NCBI GenBank assembly: GCA_014607495.2
Contig: CP053159.1
Location: 2,549,501 to 2,613,500, forward strand
Length of the DNA stretch: 64,000 nucleotides
Direction of reading: 5' to 3'
Source of the DNA: Carposina sasakii
Lineage: Eukaryota > Arthropoda > Insecta > Lepidoptera > Carposinidae
Every line of letters starts with the position of its first letter. Position 1 is the first letter of the stretch. Shown here piece by piece: positions 56,262-64,000 of this stretch. The translations under genes were made by a program, and so were the position numbers. Under the pieces are notes generated by a model. The model saw nothing but the letters and a program-made list of their open reading frames with translations. It searched no databases and had not been told where the DNA came from.

Positions 56262-56792
56262 AATTCGTTCTTATGTTTACCTAATAAACAAATAAAATAA
56301 ATAAATAAATATCGTATTTGAACATTATCTTTTTCGATTACCATTTTAGTTTTCCTGCTATTTTTTTATATCATTGTGTTAGATAGGACCTATGATGATA
56401 CATAAATTCATGTTTACCTAATAAACAATACAATACCGAAAACAAAAACACAATGGATCACTGTTATTATTATTTTATATACTAAACCGGAAATATTTAA
56501 TGGTACAATATTAATAATATTTTATTTTAATAATAATATTTCTATGGACGCTATGGTGCCTAAACATTTGTAGGTACCTACACTTATATTATTCGCTAAA
56601 GTTATATATTGTAGGTAAGTTAGCCTCTAAGCATAGAATATTAAGTTCCCCAGAACCCGTGATCAGGCACACTTTTGAAGCAACTTGTCGGCCAAATTGA
56701 TCTACTTGATTTTTATTTCTTTCCTTTATGAGACACATTTAGGTATGTACCTGTATATAGGTAGTTTTTTGGCCCTTTTTATTAATATTAAG
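56262..56792. other. No gene seen
   Basis: AT-rich, with an AATA-type run at 56293-56311. ATTACCATTTTAGTTTTCCTG occurs at 56130 and again at 56338, suggesting a local duplication. Confidence 0.4.
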
Positions 56793-56900
56793 GGCCGATT
56801 TTTCCAATCGTCAGATAGCCTATCAGAAGAATAAAGTCAGATGCTATCTTTCTTTAACCTAATTATAACAGAGACAGCATAAACTTTATTCTTAAAAAGT
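56793..56900 (+). repeat. Small foldback repeat, family F
   Basis: GGGCCGATTTTTCCAATCGT, CAGATAGCCTATC, then AGATGCTATCTTTCTTTAAC and ACAGCATAAACTTTATTC. Confidence 0.65.
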
Positions 56901-57177
56901 TATAATATTTCTCGATTTGGCGCAGATTAAAAGAGCGGAAGATGCAAGATTTTCGCCTCGTTTTTTGCTTCACTGCCCGGCACACATTTGTCATTGATGA
57001 CTCCTTCTAGAGATTCGTTATTCTATGCCGCTAAGTTAGAGAAGTCAATAACTTTAGTGGCATATCTATGTATGTTAGTTTTGAAAGACAAATTTTTAAT
57101 AGCGTAGACTTGATGTAGGCTAGTGTAATAACTCCTTTATCTTTAGTATTATGAACTACTCTTACTACACGACATGT
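56901..57177. other. No gene seen
   Basis: Short spacer without recognisable features. Confidence 0.45.
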
Positions 57178-59227
57178 GGGTGAATTTCAACAACCTCGAA
57201 TTTTGACTAATTACGCTGGCGAAATTTTATATCCACTTTCTATAACTTTTTTGTATTCGAAGTAATAGCTAAAAATATATAATATTCAGCTATGGTAAAT
57301 TTTTAAAAACGTTTATTTCTTGAGTATCTGATTTAAAATTTCAATCGCCCAGATATTATTATCAAACCACCGAAATTGTTAATCCCCCGAAATTATTACA
57401 ACCAGCGGATTATAAATACAGGAGAACATCAACGAATTACCTATTTATTTATTTTATAAGAATATGAATTTAGCAAAGCCATGAAGCAGATGATAACGAT
57501 TAACAGTTAGGGAAATATTTTATTACTTACCTTAAAATGCTTCCTAGTGACTTTTTTCTTAGCAAAAACGTAGTGGCCATGGTATCTCCTATAAGATCTC
57601 GCAGTTCTGACTACACCATTTCAGGAACCTAGCATGTACGTAAAAATCTTCGAAAACCAGAAAAAGGATTCACATCTTGAAAGTGCACCTCGTTAAAGTT
57701 CCATTTAAATTCATTTTATAACCGACTTCAAAAAAAGGAATGGAAGCAAAATTTGTTAATGTTTTTGCTTAAGCAAAATAATATACTGCGTCATTCCCTT
57801 TATCAAACAAAATTCCTTATTTAATAAGCTACTCAAAATGAATTTATTATGAGAAAGCTTACTAGCAGCTGTATGTATAATATTTGTTATATTGAGGCGT
57901 AGAATGTAGAACTCTTCTGTTATTCAGCGTACTTGATCAAGCTTCGGTTTATCGCAAAGTTACTCGGGTTTATAGTAGCAATTTTGGGTGGTTTCCTTGA
58001 CCGAAGGCCAAGTCATAATCAATATCACAAAACGTGGGATTGAAGTAGATAATAATTATGTGCATGAGTACACCTACTAGGCCAGTAGAACATTCAATAT
58101 ATAGATATTTTTTCTGAAACAGTGAGGACTCAGAAAATATTACATTCTTATTGAGCTATTAATATTGAGAGATGAATCAATTTTACTCTTCACATAACGT
58201 CTTTGTCGATGTGTGTGCTTATGCTGTCTATCGATTGACCTATTAGCACTGCATCAACACCTAGGTATGCACCTACCAAAAAGGAGTAGTAAAAGTGCTG
58301 TTGCGAGACACCGAAAGATATGCAACTGGCTGGATGTAAGACAAAGCTTGGCGGTAGGTAGGTATCATGAAAAGGCCTTTGGTAACGTAAAATCGATCAC
58401 CTTTGTATTTTTTAAATTTGAACAAATCCGTTAGGGATAATTTTTAAAATTCGTTTACTTTGCGAATTACTTTTAAATGAAGGATCAGGAAAAAAAAATA
58501 TAAACCTATTGTACTTTGACCCAAGTTGATGTGCAATTTTTTATTTATCTAGTTAGGTATTTTAGTTTTTTATGCACTGGTGATAAAAACATTACAAAAT
58601 GGGGCATAACCCTATAATTTTTTAATCTTCCTACCCATGAAGGTAGAAAATGGGCTGTACTTTTACATCTCAAGAAATAATACCCGCCGATCCTGTATAC
58701 AAAAAGACAAAATATCCAATATTATATTACGGTGGCCCTCTTTTTTGCCACCGGAGTCAGACTTATAATAGGGACACTATTATTTTAATTGTAATAATTC
58801 ATTTGCATTACGTCGAACATCTAATCTTTAATCATCTGAAAATAAACAGGCTTGAAGATATATGATAAATTTGTATTCCTGCGCCACCGCAGGTTATACT
58901 ACGTTTTGGCGGGATAGGTATAAACATCCTTTACTTGGTATACGATCACAGAGTTTAAGAGAAAAATAAAATGCGCCATTATTGACTTTTTCCGGCGGGA
59001 CATTTTTAAAAAGCTGTTACAGGTACTACCGGGTTATTTTATATGGTGTAAATAATAGTGTTATTTAATGTATTTTTTAAAATATGTATGTATTCACACC
59101 GGAAAATTTAAATAGCCAAATTTATTTTTGCAAATGAAGTGGGGACATAGCACCGCAATAAATAAATTTTTTTAATGCGCAAATTCGTTTTATCCACTGC
59201 CAATGAAAAAAAATTAATAAATGTGCA
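57178..59227. mobile_element. 3-kb TIR element, family X, copy 2 with many small deletions
   Basis: Starts with the same GGGTGAATTTCAACAACCTC as copy 1; the first 115 bp or so differ by about one base. After that it follows copy 1 in order to near its right end (AATAAATGTGCA), but is about 2.05 kb where copy 1 has 2.92 kb. The loss is spread over dozens of gaps of 1 to about 60 bp, while the aligned blocks have few substitutions. The right-hand inverted repeat is lost. The small frames at 58213-58865 are remnants. Confidence 0.85.
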
Positions 59228-59448
59228 AAGTATGCGAGTTAAAGTGAAGCCCCGGCCCCCGGATTACCAAATTTGCTGAAATAAAGGTACAATATTCATC
59301 TTGTGTCAAAGTTCCATTTAAATTCATTTACGCATTTACTAGCATTATTCTTAGTACTAAGGTTCTAAAATCGATATCTAATTCGTTTACTTTGCCTTTT
59401 AAAAGGATTAATTTTTGTTAGGCACTGGTGATATGTTCCTCTAAGAGC
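59228..59448. other. Unassigned sequence sharing snippets with copy 2 of element X
   Basis: No gene. Strings from 59300-59530 such as AAAGTTCCATTTAAATTCAT, AATTCGTTTACTTTGC and CACTGGTGATA recur inside the gaps of copy 2. Confidence 0.5.
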
Positions 59449-59545
59449 CGATTTTTCCAATAGTCAGATAGCCTATCCGAAGAATAAAGTTGAAGATATC
59501 TTTATTTTGATCAAGTTTAAGAGAAAAATAGCATCAATTTTATAT
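59449..59545 (+). repeat. Small foldback repeat, family F
   Basis: GAGCCGATTTTTCCAATAGT, CAGATAGCCTATCC, GAAGAATAAAGTTGAAGAT, then GATCAAGTTTAAGAGAAAAA. Confidence 0.6.
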
Positions 59546-59716
59546 CACGGCCCTCTTCGATCCAATCGAGTTAAAGCTAATCTAATCCTTAAATATTGTC
59601 CCATAAAATAAGAAATTTGAATTAAACAATCTGTGAATAGCTATGGGTGGACCTTTCTCAAAGTCTTGTATTACAATGGCAGGCTGCCCGAAATCTCTAT
59701 TTATTTTTCAATATTC

Positions 59717-59850
59717 ACACACCTTAACCTACTCACTAAGATTCCTAAGGTCTTGTGTCTTGGGTTCTTAGTAACGGTATATAAAAAAGTAGGTACATAT
59801 ATTATAGAAACATCCATGAGTCTGAAACATACATCGATAGATCATTCCCG
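59717..59850 (-). repeat. SINE family E, 3' part
   Basis: CACCTTAACCTACTCACTAA, CCTAAGGTCTTGTGTCTTGG and GAAACATCCATGAGTCTG; head absent. Confidence 0.6.
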
Positions 59851-60096
59851 AAAAATATGGTAGGTAAATATTTAGCTTTTTATGATTCGGTTATGCTTTT
59901 TCGATTAAATTAAAATAGGGTAGGTAAGATGGATTCATATAGTTAGTTCGTAAACAAAATTTCTTTCCACCTAAGCATAAATAACGAATTGCGAAGTCTA
60001 GTCTACAAACCTTTCTATTTATCAAATTTCAATTGTATTTTTTTATATAAAAACAGTCACATAACATAAATACAGGTAATAAAAAGCAAAACATAC
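59851..60096. other. No gene seen
   Basis: AT-rich sequence. Confidence 0.4.
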
Positions 60097-60480
60097 CCAG
60101 TCAACAGCGAGGAAACATCCACTAACACTACACTACACAAAACACACACAGAAAAAGTCTCACTAATCAGAACTTTGGCAACCACGTGTTGCTCGAATCA
60201 CAACAGCGGAACGAGGAAAAAGTAAAAGAAAAACCGAACGCACCGCGCGCCTGTCTTTCCCGCCACCCACTGACAACTGCCCACTGGACGATCCGTTCCA
60301 CGTAATCTATGTACAAACTATTTATTTTCAAACCACAGACGCATCAAAGATCGATAAAGCCGTGAGAAAGTTATAGGTAATTTAGTGCTGTGGCACTTAC
60401 CGGCGGTATTGACCCGTTCAATTTTGGAACGCCGCCGTCGCGGACGCGTTTGTTTACTTATTTTATGACGTTTCCGGTTC
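60097..60480 (-). promoter_or_regulatory. Candidate promoter with alternative non-coding first exons
   Basis: A GC-richer island. Read on the minus strand, one leader-like segment (from about 60480) ends GGTCAATACCGCCG before GTAAGTGCC (donor at 60400). A second ends TTAGTGGATG..GTTGACTGG before GTATGTTTT (donor at 60096). Between them is GGGTGGCGGGAAAGACAGGC, Sp1-like in composition. The only ATG in the second leader meets a stop within six codons, so this would be 5' UTR. If real, the gene runs left, towards lower coordinates. Confidence 0.4.
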
Positions 60481-61139
60481 CGAATAAAGATGAAAGAAGG
60501 TATTAACTTTATTATATTTTGTGATATCTATGTTGAATGACTTATGTTTTTATTGCTAAAGACAAAGAAAAAATAATTAATAATTAAAATCGTTTGGAAA
60601 TAAAATTGACCAGCTGTAGATTCTCGCATTCTAATAGCCAAGGATCGTCAAGTGGGTTTAAAAGTAGGTTATTATTCTGCATAATACCTAGTCATCGTTT
60701 ATATTGTTATAAGCGATTGTAACGCTCTTTAAATAGACTACTCAAAGAACCGAAGAAATAGATAACCGAAAATCCTTTCTCAACAGTACAACATTAGTGT
60801 ATAACTTACAACGTATTTGTTATTACAAGAAAAGTTTGTAAGACTACCAATCAATTCCAAAAAAATGCGAAATTCATTACTGGTAGAAAAGACTGGTGGA
60901 AAGCACAGTGAAAAAATCCCAAACGCGTTATTGTGACATGTTAATTGGTTAATTGTGTGGTGGCAGAGTAGAATAAGCACCACCTCATGCATACCCAGCC
61001 CTCATAGCATGACCACGCATCGTGGATATCATATCGTCGCCTTACAAAATTTAACATGGCGTCTATATTTATCGTATTTTGACAGGCTAAATGTCGATAA
61101 ATTGGTTTATCATATCGTGTTTCGCAGATCATGCTAGGC
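60481..61139. other. No gene seen
   Basis: AT-rich; overlapping frames at 60780-61137 on both strands are not recognisable. Confidence 0.4.
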
Positions 61140-61330
61140 TTCCAGTACCAACATGTATCGTAAGAGGCGGTTTAGAGTTTTCGGAAGGTGGGCTGCGCCT
61201 CCAGTGTTGACAACATATTTCGAAAACCACACTGCGGTTACCAACCCGCCTGCCCAGCGTGGTGCCTTTAGGAAAGCCCTATGATAGTAGCCTTGTGGCG
61301 TGCCGTGGGTGAGGCCGACTTCTAACAAAA
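61140..61330 (+). repeat. LINE-derived 3' repeat, family T
   Basis: TATCGTAAGAGGCGG, TTTTCGGAAGGTGGGC, CACACTGCGGTTACCAACCC, GCCTGCCCAGCGTGGTG and GTAGCCTTGTGGCGTGCCGT; the most complete family T copy. Confidence 0.65.
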
Positions 61331-64000
61331 CGTATTCCCTCAAATCGTTCCTGTAAATACAGGCAAGTAAGCTTGTAAAAAAGGTCTATAGCGAGCATTT
61401 GACCATTCATTATTTATAAGTACGAAGAAGTAGCATATACAAGAGAGATAGGTTGTGTACTCGAAGATTTACTTACAAAAAAACTGAAAGGATTACTATT
61501 CTATTCTATTTTTGTTTATGGCCTTTATGATCGTGTCAAGCACAATAATTCCGCCAATTCACGTAGAGAAGAAAAACACGTTGGGGATTGGGCAATGTAA
61601 AAAAAAAGGGGCATGAAAGGATTACAATCGATGCCATAAAGTTGAGGTTACACTGAACTTAACAGACTTATGCCATATTCGTTCATTTTTACTGTTATAG
61701 TATTCTCTCAATTCATATTGAGTGAGCATTCATAATAATAAACATTTAAGTTTAGGTATTTACTTTCGCCGATTCCATGATATTACAAGCTCGTATCAGG
61801 TTGTGCACTGTAATGCTCGGTTTTCTTTAGTCACCGAAGTCATGCTGAAAATAAATCGCAAATGTTAATGTCGTAGAAAAAACAACATGTCTATTAGACA
61901 AATTGCTCGATCCTTAGGTTGCTCTTGGTATATTTTATACCATATTTCTTTACATCATGCTCAGTATACAACCTGCTTAAATAAGGGTAAAGAGCAGCTG
62001 TAGGGAAATTACCAAAATCGATACAACAATGTGAATAATATATGTCCACAGCCGATGTCCGTTGAATCGATTGCTGTCGAATAAAACATTCGAATGACTG
62101 TCATTACAACGTATCGATTGATGTAATGGACATCAGTTTGATTTAGTCAAACTCGGTCCGCATGCGATGTTTGTTACTAGAAAGCGAGATATATAGATAT
62201 ATAATTTTTTAATATTAAATTTTTACAGTTTTTTTTTTTTTGTTTTTTTTATCCGTTCCCTTGGTTTGAGGAAATCCTATTTTAGAACCGGTCGGTAAAA
62301 AATTGAACCGTGCATTGTCTGCTAGCTTCACAGTCACTCAGTAATGGAAGAGATTGGTCATGGCAGCATAATTAGGATGGGAAACAAAAAAGCTCATTTA
62401 TACATTTTAACTTTTACTTAAGAATTTATTTCAACTAACGAAAAGCAAACCTTAACATAAAATAATATTATTGCAATAACAACTAGATATACAGCAGCTG
62501 TTTCTATCAATATAAACTAGGTAAGTTTATTCTGTAGAGCATAACATGATACGAGTAAAAATAATAGGTTAAAAACCTATAGATACTTTATACATAGTTT
62601 CACAGCAGAAAATCTAGATCGAGATAGGTCGATAGTTATTTATAGACCGCTTGGTCGATGTATGGTTTCCAACAATGCTATGTAATAAGTGGAACGCGGC
62701 CCTTATGCAGCCTATTACTACTGGCTGTGCTACGGTATGAAATGGAATTTATTTAAAACATACTAATGGTAATGATAAATGCATACTAATACTCGTGCCT
62801 TTTCTAAGTTGTAACTTTTCTATCGAGGGTTCTCTGTTGAGGTATATTTTTACTATGCTATGTTTTAAGAGTTATTTTTCAAATGTTGAGGGTGGTTGAA
62901 GATTGAATATTGTTGGTTATCGTTGTCACACTTTATTATTAAACACCTGTAGTTGAATAATAAAAAGTACAAGATATTCAGTAATATATATGGCTCAGAA
63001 ATTCGTAGAGCCCTGGCTTGTCGCCAGGCTGTCGACATGGCCGGTTTATTACATGAAGCAAATAAATGGAGGCTATTCTGTCAACCATAGAAAATAGTAA
63101 CGGTGACGTAAAGAAGCGTAGAATATGGTGGAAGGCAATAATTTTCACTAAGGTTTTACAAAATGACAAACATCACTCAATCATACTCGAATCAAGCATA
63201 CAAAAATATTGGTACATAAAAAAAAATACAACAGTTACGACCTAGTATAATGAAGCTACTATCTCCTGTGTGTGCTATTTACAATTTCTTACTCGAGTGC
63301 AAGGATTATGGTTGGGTTTCTGTGGAGTGGACGATGCTGGTTTTACAGTGCGCTGTGACAATGTTGCATTATGTTACGGTCAAGCTCCCCATCATATTTG
63401 CTTCATGGTTTATTAAGAGCATCAATCTGGAGCTGTCTCGGCGATCATTGCGCTTCGCCTTCGCATTTGATTTGACGCCGGGTGAAAATATAGCGCTTTC
63501 GGGGATTATTGAGAGTAGGCTTTGACGAATTTATCTGTATCGGTATTTGAATATACGCGAAACACACAATTTAGGAGGGAAAGGGCTGTAAAAATATATA
63601 TTCTCGCTCATACGGTGAAGTAAGTATTTATAACATTTAAACCTTTGATTATGATGAATTATTTAATTTGGAAAAAAATTGTTTGTAAGTTTTGCTAAAT
63701 CTTGAAGATGGTTTTACAATTTTAATATCTTTGGGTACTTAGATTAATGATAGGTCTTCGCTCCGGCGAACAGGAGCGAATCTTTATTCTAAGTTTGGGT
63801 AGCATTTTAAAACATTTTTATAATAGGTATATTATAGTACAATTTACTAAATTCACAAAGTTATATTTATTCCTCCTATCACAGATAAAGGAGAATACAG
63901 GGTATTAGCTATATAAATAAATATGTAAGTATCATTAAAATAGTATACTATAGTATTTGCATGAAAGTGTAACATACCTACATTATTTTCACAAGCTTTC
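61331..64000. other. No gene recognised
   Basis: About 2.7 kb of AT-rich sequence. T-runs at 62221-62253. An imperfect inverted repeat at 62053-62129 (GATGTCC..ATCGAT against ATCGAT..GGACATC). The 91-codon frame at 63250-63525 begins MKLLSPVCAIYNFLLECKD and has hydrophobic stretches but no family resemblance. Confidence 0.4.

Noticed and set aside
63250..63525. 91-codon plus-strand frame with hydrophobic stretches
   Set aside because: No domain, no splice context and no repeat match; kept only as an unassigned stretch.

Overview
This looks like lepidopteran nuclear DNA, probably from a moth. It is AT-rich and crowded with repeats typical of Lepidoptera: Helitron-like elements ending in CTAG, tRNA-headed SINEs, RTE-like LINE ends with GAT-type tails, BEL/Pao LTR elements and short TIR elements. 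No complete host protein-coding gene is recognisable, and most open frames are short and patternless. The window is best read as a long intergenic or intronic stretch built by successive transposon insertions. All family calls are from reading alone, with no database search.

Layout. 0-9 kb: scattered SINE, MITE and LINE ends, including a hammerhead-like ribozyme core at 7.8 kb. 9-24 kb: Helitron-like elements, an RTE-like LINE 3' end, another LINE fragment, a foldback element at 17 kb and a GC-rich TIR element at 22-23 kb. 24.2-29.8 kb: a defective BEL/Pao retrotransposon with both LTRs, a 5-bp target duplication, a tRNA-Tyr-type primer site and a decayed gag-pol; it sits between a large inverted repeat and a direct repeat. 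30-38 kb: a hAT-like element with an 8-bp target duplication, a perfect 32-bp palindrome, a possible microexon and a minisatellite. 38.5-40 kb: a TIR element with a LINE inside it. 40-50 kb: Helitrons, SINEs and LINE remnants. 50.3-53.7 kb: a 385-bp-class MITE split by a 3-kb TIR element that has a 4-bp TTAT duplication; a second copy of the 3-kb element lies at 57.2-59.2 kb, riddled with small deletions. 54.4-55.2 kb: a three-level nest of Helitrons and a retroposon. 60.1-60.5 kb: a GC-richer patch that resembles insect 5' leader exons on the minus strand.

How it fits together. The nested insertions give a relative order of events at several loci. The host signal is weak: possible non-coding first exons on the minus strand near 60 kb, 40 kb and 6.8 kb, and a 32-nt microexon candidate at 35.1 kb, would suit long introns of one minus-strand gene, but only transcript data can test that. 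The most unusual items are the 3-kb TTAT element and its micro-deleted sibling, three perfect short-loop palindromes (one shown by comparison with sister copies to be a local strand switch), the hammerhead-like core, and the BEL element whose LTRs look much younger than its ruined interior.
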